Positions 48,680 through 56,794 of a DNA stretch of 64,000 nucleotides are shown here, in pieces. The stretch is from Acrocarpospora catenulata (GTDB lineage Bacteria > Actinomycetota > Actinomycetes > Streptosporangiales > Streptosporangiaceae): NCBI RefSeq assembly GCF_018476525.1, contig NZ_JAHCST010000018.1, positions 62,001 through 126,000 on the forward strand, given 5' to 3'. The notes below the pieces were generated by a model. It searched no databases and was not told the origin of the DNA. It was given only the letters and a program-made list of their open reading frames with translations. Within the stretch, counting starts at the first letter, position 1. Each line of letters starts with the position of its first letter. The position numbers and the translations under genes are program-made.

Positions 48680-49506
48680 TTCGGGGCCTCGATCAGAGTC
48701 AGGTAGATGTCCTCCAGGGTGGGGCGGGTGACGGCCAGGCCGGGCACCTCGCCGTCGTAGCGGCGGCTCAGCTCCAGCACCGTCCTGGTGGGGGTGTCGG
48801 TCTCGACCACGCCGTCCGCCCAGGTCACCTTGGCCCGCGCCGAGGCCCGGCCGCCGAGCGTGGCCGGGTCGCCCTCGGCCACGATCCGGCCCCTGGCGAT
48901 CACCGCCACCCGCTGCGCCAGCGCCTCGGCCTCGTCCAGGTAGTGGGTGGTGAGCACGATGGTGGTGCCGTCGGCGGCCAGGCCCTTGATCAGGTCCCAG
49001 AACTGGCGGCGCGCCTCCGGGTCGAAACCGGTGGTCGGCTCGTCCAGGAAGAGCAGTTCGGGGTTGCCGATCACGCCGAGTGCCACGTCCACCCGGCGGC
49101 GCTGGCCGCCGGAGAGCTTCCTGATCCGGGTGCCGGCCTTCTCGGTCAGCCCGACCTTCTCGATCACCTCATCCGGGTCGCGCGGACGCGGGTAGTACCC
49201 GGCGAAATGCCGCACCGTCTCCCGGACGGTCAGCTCGGCGGCGTCGTTCGCGGTCTGTAACACGATGCCGAGCCGGGCCCGCCACTGCCGGGTGGCCCGC
49301 CCGGGGTCCACCCCGAGCACGCTGACCTCTCCGGCGTCCCGCTTCCGGTACCCCTCCAGGATCTCCACGGTGGTCGACTTCCCCGCGCCGTTGGGCCCGA
49401 GGATGGCGAACACCTCGCCCCGGCGGATGTCCAGGTCCAGCCCGTCCACCGCCCGCGTCTGGCCGTAGCGTTTGGCCAGCCCCCGTACGTGAATCGCTGT
49501 CGTCAT
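48676..49506 (-). CDS. ABC exporter ATP-binding protein (DrrA-like)
   Basis: 276 aa from ATG 49506, chosen because the fold begins at once (TTAIHVRGLAKRYG); an earlier in-frame ATG at 49560 lacks similarity. Walker A GPNGAGKST near residue 41, signature LSGGQRRRVDVAL, Walker B LLFLDEPTTGFDPEARR, switch His in TTHYLDEAEALA. The C-terminus ends with the family-type RPTLEDIYLTLI. It heads the four-gene exporter and two-component operon. Substrate unknown; drugs or membrane lipids are usual for this family. Confidence 0.92.
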   Translation of the reverse strand: MTTAIHVRGLAKRYGQTRAVDGLDLDIRRGEVFAILGPNGAGKSTTVEILEGYRKRDAGEVSVLGVDPGRATRQWRARLGIVLQTANDAAELTVRETVRHFAGYYPRPRDPDEVIEKVGLTEKAGTRIRKLSGGQRRRVDVALGVIGNPELLFLDEPTTGFDPEARRQFWDLIKGLAADGTTIVLTTHYLDEAEALAQRVAVIARGRIVAEGDPATLGGRASARAKVTWADGVVETDTPTRTVLELSRRYDGEVPGLAVTRPTLEDIYLTLIEAPK

Positions 49507-49587
49507 GCGTCCAGCGTCCTCCGCGCACGGTCGGCACGGCACCATCGCCCGGTCGACCACGGTGTCCTCCGTTCGGAGGACGGGCGA

Positions 49588-50343
49588 TCAGCTGGTCGCG
49601 GTGAGGCCGCCGTCCACGAAGAGCACCTGCCCGGTCATGTACGCGGCCGCGTCGCTCGCCAGAAAGACCGCCGGACCGGCCATCTCCTCCGCCTTGCCCC
49701 AGCGGGCCATCGGCACGGTGGCGACGGTGGTGTCGTGCGGGTTCTGCCAGAGGTTGCGGTTCATGTCGGTGGCCGTCCAGCCGGGACAGAGGCAGTTCAC
49801 CCGCACCCCGCGGGAGGCCCACTCCACGGCCAGCGACTTGGTCAGCGCGACCACCCCGGCCTTGGCGGCCGCGTACGCGGCGAGGAAGGGCGCGCCCTTC
49901 GCCGCCACCGAGGCGACGTTGATCAACGAGCCGCCGCCCCGGCTGAGCAGGTGGTCGGCGACCGCGTGGCTGACCGCCATGGCCGAGTCCAGGTTGAGCC
50001 GGAGCAGCTTGTCCCATCCGGACAGCCGCAGGTCCTTGAACTCCACCAGGAAGTTGGACCCGCCGGCGTTGTTGACCACGATGTCCAGGTGCCCGAGCGC
50101 GTCGATCCCGCTCTGCACGGCGGCCGGGATGCTGTCCCGCTCCAGCACGTCGCACGGGATGACGGCGGCCTGGCGCCCGTACGCCTCGACCTCCTTGGCC
50201 ACCTCGGCGAGCGACTCGGCGGACCGGGAGACCAGCGCCACGTCGGCCCCCGCCTCCGCGAAGCCGAGCGCGATGGCCCGGCCGATGCCCCGCGAGGCCC
50301 CCGTGACGAACGCCTTCTTGCCGGTCAGGTCAAACGCCTTCAT
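49588..50343 (-). CDS. Short-chain dehydrogenase/reductase
   Basis: 251 aa from ATG 50343 with GGAGG five bases upstream, overlapping the end of the hydrolase gene. Classical SDR: cofactor loop VTGASRGIGRAIA, NNAG at about 90, catalytic Ser in LINVASVAAKG and the Tyr-x-x-x-Lys in AYAAAKAGV, then NCLCPGWTATDM. The FLASDAAAYMTGQVLFVDGG end is typical of the FabG-like group. Substrate is not identifiable. It directly follows the alpha/beta hydrolase gene, so the two are probably co-transcribed. Confidence 0.88.
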   Translation of the reverse strand: MKAFDLTGKKAFVTGASRGIGRAIALGFAEAGADVALVSRSAESLAEVAKEVEAYGRQAAVIPCDVLERDSIPAAVQSGIDALGHLDIVVNNAGGSNFLVEFKDLRLSGWDKLLRLNLDSAMAVSHAVADHLLSRGGGSLINVASVAAKGAPFLAAYAAAKAGVVALTKSLAVEWASRGVRVNCLCPGWTATDMNRNLWQNPHDTTVATVPMARWGKAEEMAGPAVFLASDAAAYMTGQVLFVDGGLTATS

Positions 50344-51048
50344 TCAGACCTCCGTGGGGAGTGGGTGGGCTGCGGGGTTGACCCGCTTGACGATCTCGTC
50401 CAGCACGATCCGCACGTATGGCTCGCCCACCCAGAGGTGCTTGGCGCCCTCCACCCCGACCACCTCGGCCTGCGGCACCCGCTTGAACCGGGCCGTGGCC
50501 TCCTCGGGACGCAGGTAGTCGTCGAACTCCGGCACCAGCGCGGTCAGCGGGCGGCCGAAGGCGGCCCAGGCGTCCAGGTCCTCGTCGGTGGCCCGGCGCA
50601 GCGGGGGAGACAGCAGGATGGCGCCCGTCACCACGGGGTCGCGGCCCCACTTCAGGGCCAGTTCGGTGCCGAAGGACCAGCCGAGCAGCCAGGGCCGGGG
50701 CAGGTCGTGGAAGTCGGCGCACTCCACCGCGGCGGCCACGTCCAGCCGCTCGCCCTCGCCGTTCTCGAAGGCGCCCTCGGAGGTGCCGCGCTCGGAGGTG
50801 GTGCCCCGGGTGTTGAAGCGGAGCACCGCCAGGTCGGCCAGTGCCGGAAGCCGGTTGGACGCCTTGCGGAGCACGTGGCTGTCCATCATGCCGCCGTGGG
50901 TGGGCAGCGGGTGCAGGCAGATCAGGGTGGCCACGGGGTCCTTCTCCAGCGGCCGGGCCAGCTCGCCCACCAGGGTCAGCCCGTCGGCGGTGTGCAGCTC
51001 GATGTTCTCCCGCCTGGCCGGAAGCACCGTGGACGCGCGAATCTCCAT
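50344..51048 (-). CDS. Alpha/beta hydrolase
   Basis: 234 aa from ATG 51048 with GGAGAG upstream. The nucleophile elbow is GWSFG (near residue 123), the oxyanion-side motif is LICLHPLPTHGGMMDS, and the likely catalytic His is in VEGAKHLWVG near the end; the acid is probably the Asp in VPEFDDY. This resembles the dienelactone hydrolase/TEX30-like group. It lies between a zinc-ribbon protein gene and the SDR gene on the same strand. Substrate unknown. Confidence 0.85.
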   Translation of the reverse strand: MEIRASTVLPARRENIELHTADGLTLVGELARPLEKDPVATLICLHPLPTHGGMMDSHVLRKASNRLPALADLAVLRFNTRGTTSERGTSEGAFENGEGERLDVAAAVECADFHDLPRPWLLGWSFGTELALKWGRDPVVTGAILLSPPLRRATDEDLDAWAAFGRPLTALVPEFDDYLRPEEATARFKRVPQAEVVGVEGAKHLWVGEPYVRIVLDEIVKRVNPAAHPLPTEV

Positions 51049-51060
51049 GCTCTCTCCGCT

Positions 51061-51360
51061 CTAGTACCTGCTACGCCCAGGCCCCCGGCTGAGCCGGTTG
51101 CGCCAGCAGGCGGTGTGCCAGTGCCGCCGCTCGCCCTCGCCGCCGGACCAGTTGGGCCAGCTGACCAGGTGCGCCGTGCCCGTCCGGATCTCCTGATCGC
51201 AGCCGGGGCACCGGTAGACCTTATCGGCCGCGCCACCGACGATCCGGTGCACCCGCCACTCGCCGTCCGGCCACTCCTCGACCTCGCCGATGCCGAATCG
51301 CCCGGGCGGACCGATCGGGGGCCCCTTGTCGTCGCGGCGCCGCGCGCGGCGGGGGCTCAT
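51061..51360 (-). CDS. Small zinc-ribbon-like protein
   Basis: 99 aa from ATG 51360 with GGAG six bases upstream. A basic head ([12 protein letters not shown]) precedes a compact domain holding [11 protein letters not shown] and [10 protein letters not shown], which give a Cys-x-x-Cys plus His/Cys set fit for one zinc ion. The [11 protein letters not shown] context resembles nucleic-acid-binding zinc ribbons. It is divergent from nucS with a 110-base gap and lies 12 bases before the hydrolase gene. I do not know a function for it; conservation beside nucS in other genomes would suggest a DNA-linked role. Confidence 0.7.
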   Translation of the reverse strand: MSPRRARRRDDKGPPIGPPGRFGIGEVEEWPDGEWRVHRIVGGAADKVYRCPGCDQEIRTGTAHLVSWPNWSGGEGERRHWHTACWRNRLSRGPGRSRY

Positions 51361-51456
51361 CTCCGCTCCATGGTGCCGACCGTGTCCACGCTCCCGCCTC
51401 CCTCGGTTACCCATCGGTAGTCTTCCAGAGTGTCCGGGTACGAGCATCCGCGCGGG

Positions 51457-51462
51457 TAGGGT
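51457..51462 (+). promoter_or_regulatory. -10 element of nucS, leaderless spacing
   Basis: TAGGGT eight bases before the nucS ATG. No ribosome site is visible between them, so a leaderless message is likely. No clear -35. Confidence 0.4.
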
Positions 51463-51470
51463 TTCTGCTC

Positions 51471-52133
51471 ATGCGGCTGGTCATCGCGCGGTGCAGCGTG
51501 GATTACGTGGGAAGACTGACGGCCCATCTTCCGATGGCGCCCCGGTTGATCCTCATCAAGGCGGACAACTCGGTCTCCATCCACTGCGACGACCGGGCGT
51601 TCAAACCGCTGAACTGGATGAACCCCCCGTGCAAGCTGCGCGAGGAGGAGGGCCAGTGGACGGTGACCCAGGGCAAGACCGGGGAGAAGCTGATCCTCAC
51701 CATCGAGGAGATCCTGCACGACTCCAGCCATGAGCTCGGCGTCGACCCCGGCCTCCAGAAGGACGGCGTGGAGGCCCACCTCCAGGAGCTGCTGGCCGAG
51801 CACATCACCACGCTGGGCGCGGGCTGGACGCTGGTGCGCCGGGAGTACATGACCGCGATCGGGCCGGTGGACATCCTCTGCCGGGACCAGAACGGCGCCA
51901 CCGTGGCGGTGGAGATCAAGCGCCGCGGCGAGATCGACGGGGTCGAGCAGCTCACCCGGTACCTGGAGCTGCTCAACCGGGATCCGTTACTCGCGCCCGT
52001 ACGCGGGATCTTCGCCGCCCAGGAGATCAAGCCGCAGGCCCGGGTGCTGGCCCTGGACCGGGGCATCGACTGCGTCACTCTGGACTACGACGCCCTGCGC
52101 GGTATCGAACCGGAGAACCCCACCCTCTTCTAA
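51471..52133 (+). CDS. nucS: Mismatch-specific endonuclease NucS/EndoMS
   Basis: 220 aa, the standard actinobacterial length. NucS cuts both strands at mispaired bases and provides mismatch repair in actinobacteria that lack MutS and MutL. The N-terminal DNA-binding and dimer domain begins [20 protein letters not shown]. The C-terminal RecB-like nuclease has the acid and Lys set in [22 protein letters not shown], then the family motif [19 protein letters not shown]. Codon 173 is a rare TTA (51987-51989). Start at ATG 51471 matches the known N-terminus of the family. Confidence 0.95.
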   Translation: MRLVIARCSVDYVGRLTAHLPMAPRLILIKADNSVSIHCDDRAFKPLNWMNPPCKLREEEGQWTVTQGKTGEKLILTIEEILHDSSHELGVDPGLQKDGVEAHLQELLAEHITTLGAGWTLVRREYMTAIGPVDILCRDQNGATVAVEIKRRGEIDGVEQLTRYLELLNRDPLLAPVRGIFAAQEIKPQARVLALDRGIDCVTLDYDALRGIEPENPTLF

Positions 52134-52179
52134 CCTTTTACCCTCCTCCGGGACGTCATGCCGCCAGGTGTTGATCTGG

Positions 52180-52192
52180 TCACGTAGCGTGA
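52180..52192. promoter_or_regulatory. Palindromic operator candidate, copy 1 (TCACGTAGCGTGA)
   Basis: Perfect 5-bp arms around TAG, 33 bases before the propeller gene start. It overlaps a second palindrome CGTGATCACG (52188-52197). The same element in reverse complement lies before the marR gene at 62671-62683. One base away from the BldD consensus TnACnC(A/T)GnGTnA. Confidence 0.6.
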
Positions 52193-52225
52193 TCACGTCT
52201 TTTGTGCGGCTACGACGGAGAACAG

Positions 52226-53125
52226 ATGCGGAACATGCCGGTGATCCGGGCGTCGTTGGTGGGTGCGGTCATCGCGGCCGCGTCGTTGAGCGGGGGTACG
52301 GCCCAGGCGGCTCCAGGGGCGGCCCAGGTGGTCAAGGTGGCCAAGGGCCAGCGCCTGGGCGTGATCCGAGGGGACGGCGCGGCCTGGGTGCGGGACGTCG
52401 CCCCCGGCGCGCGCTGGCACCAGGTCGCCACCGGCGTGGTCCAGCTGGTCCTGGACGGCAACCGCATCGGCGTGCTGCACGACGACGGCGTGCTGGAGGT
52501 GAAGGAGGGGCCCATCTGGGCCCGCTTCGACATGGAGACCGACCACGTCAAGCAGTTCGACCTGTCCGGCGACCGGGTCGGCGTGGTCACCGGCCGCGGC
52601 GTGGCCTACGTCAAGGACGGCTCGCTGCACGCCCCTTGGCGCCGGGTGGCCGAGAACATCAAGCAGATCGCGCTGACCGGCTCCCGCATCGGCCTGCTGG
52701 AGACCAACGGCGTGGCCCGGGTCAACGAAGGCCCGGTGGACGCGCCCTGGGTGCACCTGAGCACGCTGGTCAAGCAGCTGGCGCTGTCCGGGGCGCGGAT
52801 CGGCATCGTGCAGGAGGACGGCCTCGGCCACGTCAAGGAGGGCTCGGTGGACGCCCTCTGGACCAACCAGCACACCGACGTGGTCCAGCTCGACCTGGAC
52901 GGCGCCCGCATCGCCATGCTGCGCGGCGACGGCTCGGCGTACGCCAAGGAGGGCGGCCTGGGCGACCCCTGGACGCTGCTGGCGGCCGGCGTCATCCGGC
53001 TCGACGTCTCCGGCGACCGCGTGGTCACCGTACGAAGCAACGGCGAGACCTATTCCAAGACCGGCACCCTGGGCGCGAGCTGGATCCTCAACAGCCAGAA
53101 CGACCTCGACGCCGACCTCTCTTGA
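52226..53125 (+). CDS. Secreted seven-repeat beta-propeller-like protein
   Basis: 299 aa from ATG 52226 with GGAG five bases upstream. A signal peptide (IRASLVGAVIAAASLSGG) is cleaved after AQA near residue 28. The whole mature protein is seven repeats of about 37 residues with the pattern V-x-Q-x-x-L-x-G-x-R-I-G-x-x-x-x-D-G-x-x-x-V-K-E-G, each ending near a Trp. This is the layout of a single closed propeller such as tectonin-like lectins. No catalytic residues are evident; a carbohydrate- or surface-binding role is inferred. It shares an upstream palindrome with the MarR gene at 62722. Confidence 0.75.
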   Translation: MRNMPVIRASLVGAVIAAASLSGGTAQAAPGAAQVVKVAKGQRLGVIRGDGAAWVRDVAPGARWHQVATGVVQLVLDGNRIGVLHDDGVLEVKEGPIWARFDMETDHVKQFDLSGDRVGVVTGRGVAYVKDGSLHAPWRRVAENIKQIALTGSRIGLLETNGVARVNEGPVDAPWVHLSTLVKQLALSGARIGIVQEDGLGHVKEGSVDALWTNQHTDVVQLDLDGARIAMLRGDGSAYAKEGGLGDPWTLLAAGVIRLDVSGDRVVTVRSNGETYSKTGTLGASWILNSQNDLDADLS

Positions 53126-53246
53126 GCTGTGACATTGGGCCCGCCTCCGGCAGGCCGGCCCGGCCGCCTTCAGCCGGTGTCTTCCCTCCCTCCGGTCGCC
53201 GGCGCTCCCTCCGCTCAGTCCAGACACCGGCGCGGCCGGGCGAACC
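53123..53246 (+). repeat. Intergenic repeat, copy 1 (long form)
   Basis: TGAGCTGTGACATTGGGC (53123-53140) begins at the propeller gene stop codon. After 86 bases it ends with CCGGCGCGGCCGGGC (53227-53241). Both ends match copy 2 exactly. The insert holds a 10-bp inverted repeat GCCGGTGTCT/AGACACCGGC (53173-53182 with 53222-53231). Confidence 0.75.
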
Positions 53247-53249
53247 GGC

Positions 53250-53255
53250 TACGGT
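53250..53255 (+). promoter_or_regulatory. -10 element of hydrolase gene, leaderless spacing
   Basis: TACGGT six bases before the GTG at 53262, with no ribosome site between. A leaderless message is likely. No clear -35. Confidence 0.4.
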
Positions 53256-53261
53256 GAGTCC

Positions 53262-54020
53262 GTGCGGTTGTTTTCGCGATCAGCGGGCAGTGGTGTTCCC
53301 GTCGTGCTGCTTCACGCCTTCCCGTTCTCCTCGGCGATGTGGTCGGCGCAGCGGGAGGGCCTGGCCGGGGTCTGCCGGGTGATCACCCCCGACCTGCGCG
53401 GCTTCGGTGGTTCGCCGCTCGGCGAGGATGCGCCCTCGCTCGACGCGATGGCCGACGACGTGGCCGAACTCCTCGACGCCGAGGGCATAGACCGGGTGGT
53501 GATCGGCGGCCAGTCCATGGGCGGCTACGTCACCATGGCCTTCTGCCGCCGCCACCCCGACCGGGTTCGGGCGGTCATCCTGGCCGACACCAAGGCCGCG
53601 CCCGACACCCCAGAGGCCGCCGAAGGCCGCGAGAAGAACGCCGGGCGCGTGCTGTCCGGCGAGACTCTGACGGAGATGGTGCCCAACCTGGTCGGCGCCA
53701 CCACGCTGGCCCGCCGCCCCATGGTGGTCGGCCGGGTCCGCGGCCTGGTGGAGTCCGCGCCCCCGGCCGCCGTGGCCTGGGCGCTGCGCGCGATGGCCGT
53801 ACGGCCGGACTCGTTCGGCACGCTCCGCGCGCTCACCTGCCCCACGCTGATCGTGGTGGGCGACGAGGACGTTATCTCGCCCACCACGGACGCCGAGGCG
53901 ATGCACGAGGCGGTCCCCCACGCGCTGCTGCGCGTCCTGGAGACCTCCGGACATCTCTCCGCGATCGAGACCCCGGAACAGTTCGACGAAGCAGCCCGGG
54001 CGTTCCTGTCGACGCTCTGA
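53262..54020 (+). CDS. Alpha/beta hydrolase
   Basis: 252 aa from GTG 53262. Complete triad: nucleophile Ser in GGQSMGGYV (near residue 88), Asp in LIVVGDEDVISP and His in LETSGHLSAIETPEQF. VVLLHAFPFSSAMW forms the oxyanion hole, and DLRGFGGS follows. This resembles the 3-oxoadipate enol-lactonase and aromatic-ring hydrolase group, but no partner genes support a pathway. It stands alone between two copies of an intergenic repeat. Substrate unknown. Confidence 0.88.
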   Translation: MRLFSRSAGSGVPVVLLHAFPFSSAMWSAQREGLAGVCRVITPDLRGFGGSPLGEDAPSLDAMADDVAELLDAEGIDRVVIGGQSMGGYVTMAFCRRHPDRVRAVILADTKAAPDTPEAAEGREKNAGRVLSGETLTEMVPNLVGATTLARRPMVVGRVRGLVESAPPAAVAWALRAMAVRPDSFGTLRALTCPTLIVVGDEDVISPTTDAEAMHEAVPHALLRVLETSGHLSAIETPEQFDEAARAFLSTL

Positions 54021-54190
54021 GATTCCCCTGCCGGAGGACCACCGCCGGCGCCTCCCTCAACGCCGGCGGGTGGTCTCCTCCTCCGGGGGATCGCCCCGAG
54101 ACCTTTCCACGATGTCGTGTATTGGCAGCCTTATGTACCAAAAGCCGTGGCCGGTACCGGTCAGTGGCCGGAATCTGCCAAGGTGGAGGT

Positions 54191-55144
54191 ATGTGGGAGG
54201 CGATCGGACTTTCGGGGTTGGAGGAGCGGTTGTACCGGCTCCTCCTTCGCGACCCCAAATGTTCCCCTGAGGAGGCCACCCGCCGGCTGGACTCCTCCCA
54301 CGACCTGATCAAGGCCGCCCTGGAGCGCCTCCAGGAACTCGGCCTGCTCGAATCCGGCGGCCCGCACGGCGTGCGCCCCGCCGACCCGCGGATCGCCCTG
54401 GCCTCGGCCATCCGGCGCCGCCGGGCCGAGCTGGACCGGCTGGCGCTCACGGCCGAGGAACTCGCCACCGACTTCCAGGAAGGGCTGCTGCGCACCGACC
54501 CCGGCCGGGTGATCGAGGTGGTCGAGGGCTCGGCCGCCGCCGGCCGCCGGGTGACGGAGCTGCTGGCCGGGGCCACCCGCGAGGTACTGGCCCTGGACGC
54601 CCCGCCGTACGCGGCGACGAGCACCTCGCTGGGCGCCGAGGAGGCCGCGCTGGCGCGCGGGGTGCGGTGCCGGGCCATCTACAGCTCGATCGTGCTGGAC
54701 CTGCCGCTGAAGCTGGACGAGATCCGCCGGATGACCGGCCTGGGCGAGCAGGCCCGGGTACGCCCGGGGGTGCCCATCAAACTCATCCTGGTGGACGGCA
54801 GGACGGCCCTGCTGCCGCTCACCGACCACGAGGAGGGTGCCAGGTTCACCTCCATCGTGGTCGGCCGCAGCGCGCTGACCAACGCGCTGGTGGCCCTGTT
54901 CGAGACGCTCTGGCGGGAGTCCTCCCCGGTCTGGGGGACCGCCACCGCCGCCGTTCCCGGTGACGGCGTGGACCAGCAGATCCTGGAACTGCTGGCGGTC
55001 GGCATGAAGGACGAGTCGATCCTGCGCCAGCTGGGCATCTCCGAACGCACCCTGCGCCGCCGCATCGCCGCCATCTTCGACCGCCTCGGCGCCGCCGGCC
55101 GCTTCCAGGCAGGCGTCCAGGCTGCCCGAAAAGGCTGGATCTGA
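54191..55144 (+). CDS. TrmB/LuxR-type two-HTH transcriptional regulator
   Basis: 317 aa from ATG 54191 with AAGGTGGAGG upstream. The N-terminal winged helix (LSGLEERLYRLLLRDPKCSPEEATRRL) resembles TrmB-type domains. The middle (about residues 95-245) carries the phospholipase D-like effector fold seen in such regulators (REVLALDAPPY, GVRCRAIYSS, LILVDGRTALLPL). The C-terminus is a LuxR-like helix-turn-helix (QILELLAVGMKDESILRQLGISERTLRRRIAAIF). Many actinobacteria carry such two-HTH proteins. It ends at copy 2 of the intergenic repeat. Target genes unknown. Confidence 0.8.
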   Translation: MWEAIGLSGLEERLYRLLLRDPKCSPEEATRRLDSSHDLIKAALERLQELGLLESGGPHGVRPADPRIALASAIRRRRAELDRLALTAEELATDFQEGLLRTDPGRVIEVVEGSAAAGRRVTELLAGATREVLALDAPPYAATSTSLGAEEAALARGVRCRAIYSSIVLDLPLKLDEIRRMTGLGEQARVRPGVPIKLILVDGRTALLPLTDHEEGARFTSIVVGRSALTNALVALFETLWRESSPVWGTATAAVPGDGVDQQILELLAVGMKDESILRQLGISERTLRRRIAAIFDRLGAAGRFQAGVQAARKGWI

Positions 55145-55193
55145 GCTGTGACATTGGGCGAGCCTCCGGCTCGCCGGCGCGGCCGGGCAAACC
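55142..55193 (+). repeat. Intergenic repeat, copy 2 (short form)
   Basis: TGAGCTGTGACATTGGGC (55142-55159) begins at the regulator stop codon. After only 14 bases, including part of a GAGC-CTCCG-GCTC hairpin, comes CCGGCGCGGCCGGGC (55174-55188). Both parts are identical to copy 1. Confidence 0.75.
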
Positions 55194-55250
55194 CCATACC
55201 TGGCCTGGAAAGCTGGTTGCCGGGGAGAGGGCGAAACCGGGAACGTGACA

Positions 55251-55280
55251 AAGCCCGGCGGATTCCGATCCGCCGGGCTT
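55251..55280. terminator. Bidirectional terminator hairpin
   Basis: A perfect 13-bp stem AAGCCCGGCGGAT (55251-55263) with 55268-55280 and a four-base loop, between convergent genes. On the minus strand it runs into CTTTG, serving the coiled-coil gene. Confidence 0.7.
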
Positions 55281-55316
55281 CGCGATGTGTAGCCGTCGCC
55301 CCGAGATGGAAGAGTC

Positions 55317-56609
55317 CTACTCCTGCCACCACTCGGCGTCGTCGTCAGCCTTGGCCGCGGCGGGCGCCGGCGGCTTGGGGGCGGGCTTGTCCGCGCTGGG
55401 CGCGGGGGCCGACAGGGCCGGCTTGACGGGGGCCGCCACCACCGGGGTGGGCTCGGGCTCCATGCCGGGCAGCGGGGCGCCGCCGAGCAGCTGGCGGAGC
55501 TGGGCGAGGTGGCTGGTGATGCTGTCCCGCTGCCGGGTCAGCTCGTCAACCTGGCGCTGCATGTTGGTGCGGGTGCGCTCGGCCTCGGCCTTGGCGTCCG
55601 AGACGATGGACTCGGCGCTGGACTTGGCGTCGGAGACCAGCTGGTCGGCGTTCTTGCGGGCGTTGGCCAGCAGCTGCTTGGCGTGGGTGTCGGCTTCGCG
55701 GCGGGTCTGCTCGGCCTGCTGGGTGGCCTTGGTGGCGCGCTGCTCGGCGGTGGCCGCGCGCTGCTCGGCCTCGGCGACCAGCTTCTGGGTGTTGGCCTGG
55801 GCGGTGGCGTGCCGCTCGGCCTCCTGGCGCTCGGCCTCCTCGCGCCGGGCGGCCAGCTGGATCTCGAACTCGGCCTCGTCCTGGGCCCGCTTGGCCTCGG
55901 ACTCCTCCAGCACCCGCTGCGCCTGGGCGCGCATCTCGTCGGCCTGGCGCTTGGCGGTGGTGAGCACCTCGTCGCGCTCGCGCTTGGTGGAGGCCCGCAG
56001 CTGGGCGACCTCGCGCTCGGTGGTGGTGCGCAGCTTGGCGATCTCGCGCTCGGCGTCGGCCCGCTTCTCGGCCACCTCGTGGTCGGCGGTGGCGCGGAGC
56101 TTGGCCACCTCGCGCTCGGTGGTGTTGGTCAGCTCGTCGGACTCGCGCTTGGCGGTGGACCGGATCTCCTCGGCGTCCCGCTCGGCGGTGGTGCGGGTGT
56201 CCTCGGCCTCGCGAGTGGCCAGCGCGCGCTTCTCGGCAGCCTCGTTCTCGGCGGCGGCCCGCACGTCCGCGGCGTCCACCTTCGCGGCGGCCTTGATCTC
56301 GTTGGCCTCCGACCTGGCCGCCTGGACCAGCTCGGTGGCCTGCTCCTCCGCCAGACGCAGCAGCTGCTCAATGCGGGCGCCCAGACCCGAGTAGGTCGGG
56401 CGCTCCTGCTCCTGCAGCTGGCGCTGGGAGTCGGACAGATCCCGCTGGAGTGCGCCCACCTGCTCCCGAGCCTGACGAAGGTCGGCGTCGAGCGTCTTCA
56501 GGTGGTCGTGGACCTGGTGCCGGTCATAGCCGCGGAGCACCACGTCGAATTCCCGGGAGGGGGCGTCTTCAAAGAAATTGTTCAACTGGGCGTCGATGTC
56601 GGACTGCAT
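55317..56609 (-). CDS. DivIVA-like coiled-coil cytoskeletal protein (Scy/FilP type)
   Basis: 430 aa from ATG 56609. The first 60 residues carry a DivIVA-like motif (FDVVLRGYDRHQVHDHLKTLDADL). Residues 80-360 are one long coiled coil with a repeating Ala/Glu/Arg pattern (REAEDTRTTAERDAEEIRS, REVAKLRATADHEVAEKRA). The C-terminal 70 residues are Pro/Ala-rich and end in acidic DDDAEWWQE. In Streptomyces the coiled-coil polarity genes scy and filP lie beside the methylmalonyl-CoA epimerase gene, as here, so this is probably the local counterpart organising tip growth. Only one such gene is present and it is far shorter than Scy. Confidence 0.82.
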   Translation of the reverse strand: MQSDIDAQLNNFFEDAPSREFDVVLRGYDRHQVHDHLKTLDADLRQAREQVGALQRDLSDSQRQLQEQERPTYSGLGARIEQLLRLAEEQATELVQAARSEANEIKAAAKVDAADVRAAAENEAAEKRALATREAEDTRTTAERDAEEIRSTAKRESDELTNTTEREVAKLRATADHEVAEKRADAEREIAKLRTTTEREVAQLRASTKRERDEVLTTAKRQADEMRAQAQRVLEESEAKRAQDEAEFEIQLAARREEAERQEAERHATAQANTQKLVAEAEQRAATAEQRATKATQQAEQTRREADTHAKQLLANARKNADQLVSDAKSSAESIVSDAKAEAERTRTNMQRQVDELTRQRDSITSHLAQLRQLLGGAPLPGMEPEPTPVVAAPVKPALSAPAPSADKPAPKPPAPAAAKADDDAEWWQE

Positions 56610-56794
56610 GAGGCTCGATCCTGGGTTGTCGAGACGGCTACACGGGCCGGACGGGGGGTTTCGGACATCCGAGGCGAGGAGCCCATTCGGGATCCACGTC
56701 CGGTGGTAGGCCAGCGTACTCCGGTACTGCCGTGTTGGAGGCCTCCACGGACTTTCTGCGCGACTTGTTACGTATGAACCTTTCTTGCGTTTGG

